A DNA stretch of 64,000 nt from Verrucomicrobiia bacterium (GTDB lineage Bacteria; Verrucomicrobiota; Verrucomicrobiia; Verrucomicrobiales; DEV007): positions 1-64,000 of the forward strand of contig JAUIAH010000016.1 of NCBI GenBank assembly GCA_030425385.1. Reading direction: 5' to 3'. The notes under the pieces were generated by a model, which had not been told where the DNA came from, did not search any database, and saw nothing but the letters and a program-made list of their open reading frames with translations. Position 1 is the stretch's first letter, and each line of letters starts with the position of its first letter. Shown here one piece after another: positions 1 through 11,900 of the stretch. The position numbers and the translations under genes are program-made.

Positions 1-127
1 CCTTAGAGGAGCCTGCCATGCCTCCAAACTTACCTGCCGCGCCAGCGGCTTGAACCGAACCTAGAGCGACGACCAGAGTCACTTAAACTCATCCGCCAAA
101 ACATACATTCTCGCTGAACCAGTACAG

Positions 128-766
128 ATGGTGTCAGGCGATATCGTGTGGGATACCCTTGAAGACGATCAAGGGGAACAAATGATCGAGATCGAGACAA
201 TCTTTGGGCACCAGGGCGAAGTCTCGGTGAAAGACGTGCTGGCTGCCAGGAAGCCGGCAGGGAGACCCGACATGAGCGCCGAACGCGCCGAAGCGCTGGC
301 CAAGTTCAAGGCGATGCCCCCGGTGATCAGTCGCTTGTACGAGGGTTTCAATCCTCAAGCGGTTAAACTAAGGTCTCACGACGGTACGCCGAATTTGTTC
401 AGGGCAGAGGATCCTTGTGAGATCCTTTCTGTTTCGGGAGACCGCCACCTGTCAATCGTGTTGACTGTCTATGAAGATGAGAAGACCGCTCAACGGGAAC
501 TTGAACGCACGGCCTCTCCATCCTCCATTACGAAGGACATGAGTTTTGGATCCCTGGGCCACGGCTCCCTTGTTAGTATGACGGCGGGAAACCACGTGGC
601 GAAATTTCGATGTGGAGTGATCAAGTGTTACGTTTCTGGACTTTTCGCAGATCGCGACGCGTTGCTGGAGAGAGTCAAGACGATTCAAGAATTGATCGAA
701 ACGGAAGGGAGTGATCAACTTCTTGAGAAATGGAAGAATGCCCTCCCACCGGTCGCGATTGATTGA
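128..766 (+). CDS. Hypothetical protein, 212 aa, cytoplasmic
   Basis: I do not recognise this family. The product is 212 residues with no signal peptide, no membrane segment and no obvious catalytic motif. It is mixed acidic/basic, with a likely helical stretch near residues 50-70 and a helical C-terminal third. The ATG at 128 has no clear Shine-Dalgarno sequence; a second in-frame ATG at 182 is possible and would remove 18 residues. It stands alone and converges on the Maf gene with only 13 bp between stop codons. It lies at the left edge, so upstream partners are unseen. Confidence 0.6.
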   Translation: MVSGDIVWDTLEDDQGEQMIEIETIFGHQGEVSVKDVLAARKPAGRPDMSAERAEALAKFKAMPPVISRLYEGFNPQAVKLRSHDGTPNLFRAEDPCEILSVSGDRHLSIVLTVYEDEKTAQRELERTASPSSITKDMSFGSLGHGSLVSMTAGNHVAKFRCGVIKCYVSGLFADRDALLERVKTIQELIETEGSDQLLEKWKNALPPVAID

Positions 767-779
767 TGACAAAGGAAAT

Positions 780-1418
780 TCAGAACCCGTGCGCGCGGAG
801 CCGCTCAGCAGTCGCCTCCATCGGCAAGCCCACCACATTCGTCCAGGAACCCTCCACCTGAGCGATCACCAGATTCCCGTGTTCCTGCGCGGCATAACCA
901 CCCGCTTTATCTAGCGGATCGATCTTCGTGAGATAGTCACGCACCGCCTCCTCCGTCAGTGGGCGAAACGTCACCTCCGTGATGACGTGAAACGTTTCCT
1001 CGATCCCTCGCACCCGCCCCACCAACGCTACTCCGGTGCACACCTGATGCGTGCGCCCTGCCAAACGCGAAACCATGCGCACCGCCTCCTCCCTATCGGC
1101 TGGTTTTCCCAAAGGCTCGTCATCCACATACACCAAGGTATCCGCCCCCAAGACCAACGCTTCAGGATGCATCTCGGCCACATGCTGCGCCTTCAACAGC
1201 GCATTCGCACACGTCAGCTCCGGTGGCGCCAGATGGGGATCCATCGCCTCGTCGACGTCTGCTGGGATGCCACGAAAGGCGTAGCCAGCCTCCATCAGTA
1301 GGTCCACACGGCGAGGTGATTGAGATGCAAGAATGAGTTCCAAAGGAGCAAGAGAACGTTTTGCCGACAGTGTGGCCAATTCTCGCCCTAGCTCAAGTGG
1401 AAGCGCCAAAGGGCTCAC
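780..1418 (-). CDS. maf: Maf-family nucleoside triphosphate pyrophosphatase
   Basis: Maf proteins hydrolyse non-canonical or modified nucleoside triphosphates to the monophosphate and have been linked to septum formation. The sequence shows the family N-terminal motif ASQSPRR at residues 31-37, the catalytic aspartate in GADT (Asp93), the KIDPLDKAGGYAAQEHG stretch and the closing VVGLP motif. The GTG at 1418 gives 212 residues, about 25 longer than usual. An in-frame TTG at 1343 gives 187 residues starting just before LILASQSPRR and fits the family better, so the true start may be there. Neither has a strong Shine-Dalgarno. It is a single gene, convergent with the unknown gene to its left. 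Function is certain at family level; the preferred nucleotide is not known. Confidence 0.9.
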   Translation of the reverse strand: MSPLALPLELGRELATLSAKRSLAPLELILASQSPRRVDLLMEAGYAFRGIPADVDEAMDPHLAPPELTCANALLKAQHVAEMHPEALVLGADTLVYVDDEPLGKPADREEAVRMVSRLAGRTHQVCTGVALVGRVRGIEETFHVITEVTFRPLTEEAVRDYLTKIDPLDKAGGYAAQEHGNLVIAQVEGSWTNVVGLPMEATAERLRAHGF

Positions 1419-3887
<2,469 letters not shown>

Positions 3888-3923
3888 GCGAGAGCGCTCG
3901 TTCTCGTCTCAATCAACTTACTG

Positions 3924-3954
3924 AAACCCGGCCGGGCGCAGCGCGGTCGGGTTT
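3924..3954 (+). terminator. Hairpin terminator after katG
   Basis: An 11-bp stem (AAACCCGGCCG pairing with CGGTCGGGTTT, one G-U pair) with a 9-nt loop lies 37 bp after the katG stop. It is followed by a short weak T run. The shape fits an intrinsic terminator separating katG from the TonB receptor gene. Confidence 0.7.
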
Positions 3955-4088
3955 CTTGCGTCTACAGGGTGGTGGTGCGTCACAAGAACGCCACAAGGGG
4001 CGCGTGGTCGGCCTCCCATGTGACAGGATCTTCACCCAAGGCCCATTTCTTCCCGCCACACGAAATCGCATGGATGAGGGCGTCAGTT

Positions 4089-7000
4089 ATGGTCTCGCAA
4101 CGCCCCCCGGCCTATCTCTTCGTGCTCACCTTCGCGTGGCTCATTGCAAGCGTCTGGCTTCCTGCTCAAGAAGCCGACGCCCCCTCTCCCGATGAGGCGA
4201 GTCCAGCCCCAGAGACGACACCTGTCGAGCCCGAGCCCACGGTAGAAACGGCTGCGCCCGCCGCCGGGGACCTGGATCTCTATCAGGATCAACTCTCCAA
4301 GCCTATTGAATCCAGCAAAGGACGCTTTGTCGGGAAAGCGTATGACGCCAAGTCCGGGAAGCCACTTGTGGGCGTGGCCATTCAAATCCAAGAAACAGGC
4401 GACCTCACCATCACCGACGACAAAGGCCGATTCATCATCGATCAAGTCGAGCCTGGCACATACACCATCATCATCAGTCAGACGGGCTACCAGCCCATGC
4501 AGGCGGAGGGCGTCTCCATCCGATCGGGCGAACTCACCACACTCGCCAGCGTCAGCGGCGCCTTGGAACCCGCGCCTGTGGAAGAAAGCGACGAAGTCTT
4601 CGAAATGGATGAAATCGAGGTCGTCGCAGAACTGGTGGAGGAGGGTCAGGATAGCACGCTATTCGATCAACAGGAGATGCGCGAACTCGTCAGCATGATG
4701 GGGAAAGAAGAATTCTCTCGGACGGGGGCGAGCAACGTGGGCGATGCTGTGAAGAACATGGCCGGTGCCAACGTGCGCGATGGCAAATACGCGGTCATTC
4801 GGGGATTGGGGGATCGCTACTCGAATACGACCTTGAATGGCGCCTATATTCCCAGCGCGGATCCCTCCAAGAAAGCGGTGCAGCTCGATTTGATTCCGAC
4901 CCATCTGGTGGAGCGACTGGTCACTTATAAGGTGTTCACGCCGCAATTGCCGGCGGAGTTCTCCGGTGGAGCCATCGATATCCAGACCATTCGTTTCCCA
5001 GAGGAACTCACGATTAAGGTAAGTGCTGGGATCAAATACGGCGAGAACACGACGGGCAAAGACCTATTGGTCAACGCTGACCGCGAATTGGATTATCTAG
5101 GCACGACCTCGGATGGCTTTCCCAATGGCATCCCGGATCCCTTTCCATTTCCAGGCGGTGACACGCGCGCGCGCAACCCGCCTAGCGATCGGCAAACGGA
5201 AGCGCAACGAGTCTGGAGTTCCTTGCACAATGCGGGTTCTTCGCGGCCCGATGTGGAAGAAGCACTCTTGGGACGCAGTTGGAGTGTGACCTATGGAAAT
5301 AGCGTGGATACCGATGTGGGCCAATTGGGGGTCGTCTTGGCAGCCAATCATTCGAGTGATTACCAATTGATCGAAGGACGGGAAGTGAACCGGGGAGCGA
5401 AGCTGTTCGAAGGAGAGTTTGGGTTAACGCAATCACAGGTTCAGGACAGTTACGACGTGGAAGTGAGCTGGGGTGGTCTCGCCAATCTGGCGTGGAAGCC
5501 AAACGACAAGCATGACTTGGGACTCACCGTGCTCCGCTATGTGTCGGCCCAAGATAGCGTGCAACGGGGAAGGCAGATTGCTTCGAGTGAACGTGGTATC
5601 ATCGCCGATCCCCGAGATGGCTTGCCGGGCGTGCCGGTGGAATACCTTGGGGCAACAGGGCGCGGGTTTGAGGCTTATGACGAGATCGGGTATCTCTATC
5701 GTAGTCAAGACACCGTCCAATTAGACGGTTCTCACAATCTGGGAGGCATGAATAGTGGCGTGAAGCTGGATTGGATCTTTAGCACTTCCGATGCCATCGA
5801 AGACCGGCCGGACCAGCGGCACCTCCGGGGCTTTAATGTCGATTTCGCGGATGGTTCCCTGGCCGATCACCCAAATGTGGATCCCGATACGTTGAACCCG
5901 GGCCTTGGATCGGTCTTCACCGCGACGAACGTCTTGGGAGATAACCGTGACAATGGATTTCGCGAGTATTTGACGACGGAGGAAAGTCTCTGGCAGTTAA
6001 AGAGTGATCTTACTATTCCACTTTGGGAGCCCGATGAAGATCGGAAATTCGAATTGAAGATGGGCTATTCCTATAGCAGTAGGGAACGGCAAGTTCGAGG
6101 GCGTTTCTTCAGTTACAATTACGGGAATGATATTCTTCGCCAGATTAATGATAGAAATAGTGCCATAGGGATTGATTTCTTAAGGGACTTTGACAGTGAT
6201 GTTGATATTCTGGGGCTGCGTCGAGAGGGGATTCAGCTAGACGATCAAACCGCGCGAGGGAATACGGTGAGGAACGTCGACGCTTTTTCCCGCATCAATG
6301 CCGCCTATATCATGGGAAATTTCACTTGGGGTGGTTTGGAAATTGTGGCCGGAGCTCGCTTTGAACGAGAGCAACGCTCCTACAAGCTCCTGCAAGGGCT
6401 AAACCAAACGGCGTTGGTAAACGAACTGAACCCAGATGACGTTGAGAAGAATGCCTATCTATTGCCAGCGTTGTCCTTGAAGTACGCCTTCGGCGAGGAC
6501 GATAATCACATCCTGCGTTTCGGTTATGGGCGCACGTTGGCGCGTCCCACGTTCTACGAGTACGCGCCCGTGCGGACAGTTGACCAGGCGACTGGGGATG
6601 AGATTCGGGGCAACCAGGCGCTTACGGATACACTGATCGATAACTTTGATCTCAAGTATGAATACTATCCGACACCGGGTGAGTTGTTCTCGGTCAGCCT
6701 CTTCCACAAGAAGATGACAGATCCGATCGTGACGATCGTTCAGAATACTTCGGGCAGTGGCTCTTTCCGGAGTTGGCAGAATAGTCCGGGCGGTTTTATT
6801 CAGGGCGTTGAACTCGAGTATCGGAAACGCTTCTTGGACTATTTCACCCTGGCGACGAATGCGACTTATATCCGTTCTGAGATTGAAGGGGTCGTCGACG
6901 ATCAGGGGCGTTCGCTCGGATCGGGCACGGTATTTGAAGGGCAGCCCGAATGGATCTTCAATGCGCGGCTCAGCTTCGATCACGAGGATTGGGGAGTGAA

Positions 7001-7262
7001 GGCTGATTTGAATTACAACTATGTGAGTGATATTCTCACCAATGTCAGTGCGGATCCGCGCGTTTCCAACATCTTTCAAAAGGCCACCCATAGCCTCGAC
7101 TTCGTCGCGTCCAAATCATGGGAGAATGGTTGGGCAGTGAAATTCTCCGCCAAGAATCTCTTGGATACGAAGCGGGAACAGTTTTATGAAGGTGAGGGCC
7201 TCGTCTACGATGGCTATCGCACGGGCCGGACGTTTAGCCTGGGTGTGAGTTACGACTACTGA
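4089..7262 (+). CDS. TonB-dependent receptor with N-terminal carboxypeptidase-like domain
   Basis: Outer-membrane active transporter that takes up a scarce ligand with energy from TonB-ExbBD. From the ATG at 4089 it has 1057 residues: signal peptide about 1-26; an acidic, Pro-rich linker; a carboxypeptidase-regulatory-like (Ig-fold) domain about 75-150 (GRFVGKAYDAKSGKPLVGV to QTGYQPM); a possible TonB box around EMDEIEVVAEL; the plug about 195-300 (NVGDAVKNMAGANVRDG, YAVIRGLGDRYSNTTLNG, PAEFSGGAIDIQT); and a barrel ending in the aromatic tail VSYDY. A longer frame opens at GTG 3969, but its first 40 residues precede the signal peptide. ATG 4074 is also possible; 4089 is preferred because GAGGG lies about 9 nt upstream. 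The next two genes are secreted and may belong to the same uptake unit. The ligand is unknown. Confidence 0.93.
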   Translation: MVSQRPPAYLFVLTFAWLIASVWLPAQEADAPSPDEASPAPETTPVEPEPTVETAAPAAGDLDLYQDQLSKPIESSKGRFVGKAYDAKSGKPLVGVAIQIQETGDLTITDDKGRFIIDQVEPGTYTIIISQTGYQPMQAEGVSIRSGELTTLASVSGALEPAPVEESDEVFEMDEIEVVAELVEEGQDSTLFDQQEMRELVSMMGKEEFSRTGASNVGDAVKNMAGANVRDGKYAVIRGLGDRYSNTTLNGAYIPSADPSKKAVQLDLIPTHLVERLVTYKVFTPQLPAEFSGGAIDIQTIRFPEELTIKVSAGIKYGENTTGKDLLVNADRELDYLGTTSDGFPNGIPDPFPFPGGDTRARNPPSDRQTEAQRVWSSLHNAGSSRPDVEEALLGRSWSVTYGNSVDTDVGQLGVVLAANHSSDYQLIEGREVNRGAKLFEGEFGLTQSQVQDSYDVEVSWGGLANLAWKPNDKHDLGLTVLRYVSAQDSVQRGRQIASSERGIIADPRDGLPGVPVEYLGATGRGFEAYDEIGYLYRSQDTVQLDGSHNLGGMNSGVKLDWIFSTSDAIEDRPDQRHLRGFNVDFADGSLADHPNVDPDTLNPGLGSVFTATNVLGDNRDNGFREYLTTEESLWQLKSDLTIPLWEPDEDRKFELKMGYSYSSRERQVRGRFFSYNYGNDILRQINDRNSAIGIDFLRDFDSDVDILGLRREGIQLDDQTARGNTVRNVDAFSRINAAYIMGNFTWGGLEIVAGARFEREQRSYKLLQGLNQTALVNELNPDDVEKNAYLLPALSLKYAFGEDDNHILRFGYGRTLARPTFYEYAPVRTVDQATGDEIRGNQALTDTLIDNFDLKYEYYPTPGELFSVSLFHKKMTDPIVTIVQNTSGSGSFRSWQNSPGGFIQGVELEYRKRFLDYFTLATNATYIRSEIEGVVDDQGRSLGSGTVFEGQPEWIFNARLSFDHEDWGVKADLNYNYVSDILTNVSADPRVSNIFQKATHSLDFVASKSWENGWAVKFSAKNLLDTKREQFYEGEGLVYDGYRTGRTFSLGVSYDY

Positions 7263-7343
7263 CAAACTGAATTGTCGTTGGATGTCAATGTGACGATCTA
7301 GCCTTCTGGTTGCTTCAGGCACTTCCCAGTGTCAACCTTTTCG

Positions 7344-8765
7344 ATGAAATCGGTGCATGTGATGCTTCTGGCCGTGGGATGCTTGCCTTCCGCGATGATT
7401 TGGGCGAATGACTATTTGAAGCTAGAGGACTTTTCGGGCTTCCAAGGGGTCCTGAATGACCGCGATCGCTTCATTATTGCGGTAGCTTCCAATGAGAAAG
7501 GACCAGATGGCGTGTTTCGCCACAGGGTGTTTCCAGACTCGGTGGGTCGATTGGTTCCAATGGAGACGGTGCCGCTTTTGTTAGAAGCGCCCTTGAAACA
7601 GAACGCTGATCTCGGATTTCAAGAAATGCTCGTGACAGATATGAATGGGGATCGGGTGCCTGACCTGGTGGTCTCCCGAGAATTGGGCCGGTTGGTTTGG
7701 TACGAAGGGGACTTTGATGACGGCTTCTATCAGCTGGATTCGTATACGCATATCCTGGGGCGAGGTGAGGTGAGTAAGGTGACTCAACTGGCCGCCGGAG
7801 ACCTAGATGGCGATGGCGATCAAGATGTGCTCTTTAATCTCCTGGGGGAATTGGAGTGGTTAGAACAACCGGCCCATGCCTCTGATGATGGTCCCTCGTG
7901 GGCGCGTCACGCGACTGCTATTGAACACCAACGAAACGACGATGCGGTGGTGAGCGATTTAGATGGCGATGGGCTGGCTGATATCGTCACGATTCAAATG
8001 GAAGGGAATAGGGCGTCCCTTTCATGGTGGAGGAACCAAGGGAAAGAGGCAGGCTTTCAAAAGGAGGAACTGGCTACCATCACGAGCCAAGTTTATCGCC
8101 AGCCAATGACAATGACCGTGGCAGACATGGATGCTGATGGGCACCGTGATGTGGTCTTTCTGGATGGAAACGGTGTCCTCAACTGGTTAAAGAATCCAGT
8201 TGTGGCGGAGGAGACATGGGAGAGGCGGCGCATCTTTGTTCATGGTCGACCGACTTCACACCTGATTACAGCGGACCTGGATGCCGATGGTGACGTAGAC
8301 GTGCTCCCGTCAGAAAGCGGCTATTGGTATGCGAATCAAGGAGTGGGCGAGCCTTGGAAGCAACAATACCTCCCGATCTCCAAGGACGATCCAGACGAGA
8401 TGACGATGATGGCTGAGGACTGGAACGGTGATGGCTTCATGGATCTGGCCATGGTGTATGGCGATGATCACATTGAGATCGAGGTCATCGCGGGTCCCTT
8501 GACAGCAGACTCGCCTACTTTTGTCCGGCCTCTAGAACTACCTCAACCGGAGTTTGAACAGCGGGTCTTGGGCAACGAAGATTACCTCAACCTATCGTGG
8601 CAAGCTCAGGCCGACGTGATTGACATCGTGGAAATGAGTGAGGATCTTAAAACCTGGGAGATCTGGTCAACGAAGAACCCCGGGAACAGCGATCGTTCCT
8701 CGCTGACCTTTGCTAAGGCAGTTCCCGAAGGCGCTTATTTCCGGATTCGTCGTGTGCGCGAGTGA
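7344..8765 (+). CDS. Secreted FG-GAP/VCBS repeat protein
   Basis: Exported protein with a beta-propeller of FG-GAP/VCBS repeats, each carrying a calcium-type loop. At least six D-x-[ND]-x-D-G-like loops are visible: DMNGDRVPDLV, DLDGDGDQDVLF, DLDGDGLADIV, DMDADGHRDVVF, DLDADGDVDVL and DWNGDGFMDLA. Residues 1-21 (MKSVHVMLLAVGCLPSAMIWA) form a signal peptide, which argues for the ATG at 7344 over the GTG at 7329; no clear Shine-Dalgarno is present. The last ~75 residues hold the module seen in other secreted proteins here (MSEDLKTW ... AYFRIRR). It lies 81 bp after the TonB receptor and about 215 bp before the giant repeat protein, all on the same strand. Such propellers usually mediate binding; no enzyme motif is visible. 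Confidence 0.88.
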   Translation: MKSVHVMLLAVGCLPSAMIWANDYLKLEDFSGFQGVLNDRDRFIIAVASNEKGPDGVFRHRVFPDSVGRLVPMETVPLLLEAPLKQNADLGFQEMLVTDMNGDRVPDLVVSRELGRLVWYEGDFDDGFYQLDSYTHILGRGEVSKVTQLAAGDLDGDGDQDVLFNLLGELEWLEQPAHASDDGPSWARHATAIEHQRNDDAVVSDLDGDGLADIVTIQMEGNRASLSWWRNQGKEAGFQKEELATITSQVYRQPMTMTVADMDADGHRDVVFLDGNGVLNWLKNPVVAEETWERRRIFVHGRPTSHLITADLDADGDVDVLPSESGYWYANQGVGEPWKQQYLPISKDDPDEMTMMAEDWNGDGFMDLAMVYGDDHIEIEVIAGPLTADSPTFVRPLELPQPEFEQRVLGNEDYLNLSWQAQADVIDIVEMSEDLKTWEIWSTKNPGNSDRSSLTFAKAVPEGAYFRIRRVRE

Positions 8766-8982
8766 GTGTGGAAGCGTGTGACGGAATTGGCACGACAGAA
8801 CGCTCCTTTGTTGAAGTGAGTCTGTGTTAGTGGTGGCTGTTGGAGTGTGTAAGTTCTTGGGAATGAGTAGGTTGATGGGTGTTGTTGCGGGGGGTGTTAG
8901 ATGAAATCTTCGTCGTGACGGAGTTGTAACGAACTTCGAAATCACATTGTGCAAAGCCCAGGTTAGAAAGGGCGGAACCTGT
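8766..8982. other. G/T-rich leader before the giant repeat protein
   Basis: About 217 bp with a strongly G+T-biased top strand, especially 8765-8900, unlike the surrounding coding DNA. A candidate Shine-Dalgarno (AAAGGGCGGA) lies about 6-14 nt before the ATG at 8983. An in-frame TTG at 8947 would add 12 residues ahead of the signal peptide and is less likely. I see no stable hairpin. Confidence 0.35.
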
Positions 8983-11900
8983 ATGAAGATAATGAAACCA
9001 ATCCCCCTAACCCTGGCGGCGGTCCTTGCCCTTGGCACCCTTTCGGTGCGGGCAGCAGATGTGCCGGTGACCGCCAATATCACCCAAGACACGACGTGGA
9101 CGGCGGACAATGAGTATTTGCTCGGTCAGCCCATCTTCGTGACGGACGGCGCTACCCTAACCATTGAGCCTGGCACCACGGTCTATGGATTTGAAGACGT
9201 CGGAAACGGCACCTTTGGCTCCCTCATCATTACTCGTGGGAGTAAGATTATGGCTGAAGGCACCAAGGAGAACCCCATCGATTTCACGGCTTTAGATGAG
9301 CGTGATGGCGGTCTCACCCTAGAGGACAGCTCTCTCTGGGGCGGTCTCATCATCCTTGGGAATGCGGTTCTTAATGACGCCGACAACCCGGTTCTCAATC
9401 CCGACAATCCTGTGCTCAATGAGCGTGAGATTGAGGGTTTCCCTGCCGGTGGAAACAATGACTTGATCAGATACGGCGGTCTTGATGATGCGGATAATTC
9501 TGGCGTCCTTCGTTATGTATCCATTCGCTACGGCGGCTTCGAGTTCGAAACAGATGAGGAGATCAATGGTCTCACACTGGGCGCGGTTGGTTCCGGCACC
9601 ACGATCGAATATGTCGAGGTCTTCAACAACTCCGACGATGGCGTCGAATTCTTCGGTGGCACGGTAAACACCAAGTACCTGGTGATGGCCTTTAACGAAG
9701 ATGAACAATTCGACATTGACCAAGGCTACCGTGGTAAGAACCAATTCTGGTTTGGCATTGGGAAAAGCGTAGGTGCTGGCTCCAACTACGGAGGTGAGCA
9801 CGACGGCGGTGACAGCCCCGACAAAACGCTTGAGCCGTTTTCCCGGACCAACGTGTATAACGCCACCTTCCTCGGAAGTGGTGTCAAGGGCGGCAACCCA
9901 CAGACAAACACCGCCTTCCGTTTGAAGGACAACTTTGCGGGACAGTATCACAATTCCATCTTTGGTGATTTCCCAGGCCAAGCGGTTCGGATCGATGACG
10001 ATTCGACGAAAGAGCGCGCGAACACGGAAGGTGACCTCGCTTTCCGCAACAATCTCTGGTTCGATATCGGATCCTACGATGGCACGGCTGCTTCCTTGAC
10101 CCTCAACGGCAGTGCGGAGGAAATCAAAGTGGTGAGCGAGAATGGAAATGATTATGCGAATCCTTACCTTGCTGGCGTCAGTCGCCAGGCAGGTGGTGGT
10201 CTGGATCCTCGTCCGCATCCTGCTGGCCCCGCTTATTCGAATAGCCGGTCGGACATTCCAGCCGATGATTTCTACACCGCCGTGAACTACGTGGGTGCCT
10301 TCTCCGCGGAGGACAATTGGATGGAAGGATGGACGTATCTCTCTCGTGGAGGTTACCTTCCCGAAGCAGCGCCCGCTGAGCTGACGGACGTGACTGTCAC
10401 GGAGAACATTACGGCCGATACGGTCTGGACGAACGACAATGCATATCTCTTGGGGCAGCCCATCTTTGTGACGGAAGGCGCGACACTGACGATCGAAGCG
10501 GGCACCACCATTTATGGATTTGAAGATTTGGATGCTGGTACCTTCGGCTCCTTGATCGTCACGCGCGGATCCAAGCTTTACGCTGAGGGCACACGTGACC
10601 TTCCGATTGTCTTCACCGCGCTTGATGTTCGCGACGGAGCGCTCACCCTGGAAGACAGCTCTCTTTGGGGTGGGGTGATTCTTCTCGGAAACGCAGTCTT
10701 GAATGATGCTGGCAATCCTGTGATTCAAGCGGATAACCCGATCCTTAACGAGCGTGAGATCGAAGGTTTCCCCGCTGGTGGCAACAACGATTTTATCAAA
10801 TACGGTGGTCTCGACGACGAAGACAATTCCGGATCCTTGCGCTTTGTCTCCATCCGCTACGGCGGTTTCGAGTTTGAGACGGATGAAGAGATCAACGGAT
10901 TGACCTTAGGTGCGGTTGGTTCCGGCACGACCATTGAGTTCGTGGAAGTCTTCAACAACTCGGATGACGGCGTCGAATTCTTCGGCGGCACGGTGGACGT
11001 CCGTTACATGGTAATGGCGTTCAACGAAGATGAGCAATACGATATTGACCAAGGGTATCGCGGTCGGGGCCAATTCCTCTTCGCCATCGGAAAAAACGTG
11101 GGTGCTGGCTCCAATTATGGTGGCGAGCACGACGGTGGCGATAGTCCTGACAAGACGCTTGAGCCCTTTGCGCGGAACAAATTCTACAACGTGACCTATA
11201 TTGGTAGCGGCGCGGGTGACGATGGGAATCCACAGACAAACGCTGCGTTCCGTTTGAAGGACAATTATGCAGGTCAGTATCACAACTCGATCATCACGGA
11301 CTTCAAAGATTACGCGATTCGGATCGATGACGATGCCACGAAAGAGCGGGTGAATACTGAAGGTGATCTCTTCTTCGGAAACAACACTTGGTTTGGATTC
11401 GGGGCTGTAGAGGAAGGCAATTTCACTTCCTACACGCTGAATGGATCCGCCGAGGAACTCCTGGTCTTGTCGCAAGCGCGCGGCAACACGTTTGAAGATC
11501 CTCAATTGCGCGGTATCAGCCGTGCGGCCGATGGCGGGCTTGATCCACGCCCCCTGGCAAGCAGTCCAGTTTTCGGAGCGACGCTCAGCGACTTCCCAGA
11601 CGACCAATCTGGTTTCTTCACACCAGCTGATTTCCGCGGTGCCTTTGGTGCCCTCAACTGGGCAGAAGGCTGGACGGCCCTTTCGGAACAGGGTTTCGTG
11701 GCGGAAGGCGGTGCGGTGACGGATGTTGCCGTGACGGAGAACATCACGGAGGATACCACCTGGACAGCCAACAACGCCTATCTCTTGGGCCAGCCGATCT
11801 TTGTGACCAATGGTGCCACGTTAACCATTGAGCCAGGAACGACTGTTTATGGATTTGAGGATATTGAAGGCGGCACTTTCGGCTCCTTGATCATCACTCG

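Noticed and set aside
7263-7343. GACAA/TTGTC hairpin after the TonB receptor
   Set aside because: 5-bp stem without T run; expected by chance.
9319-10728. 469-residue open frame antisense to the giant repeat gene, plus several similar ones at 11821-12945 and 12967-14268
   Set aside because: They mirror the repeat units on the opposite strand and recur with each unit; composition is typical of antisense frames and no start or domain is credible.
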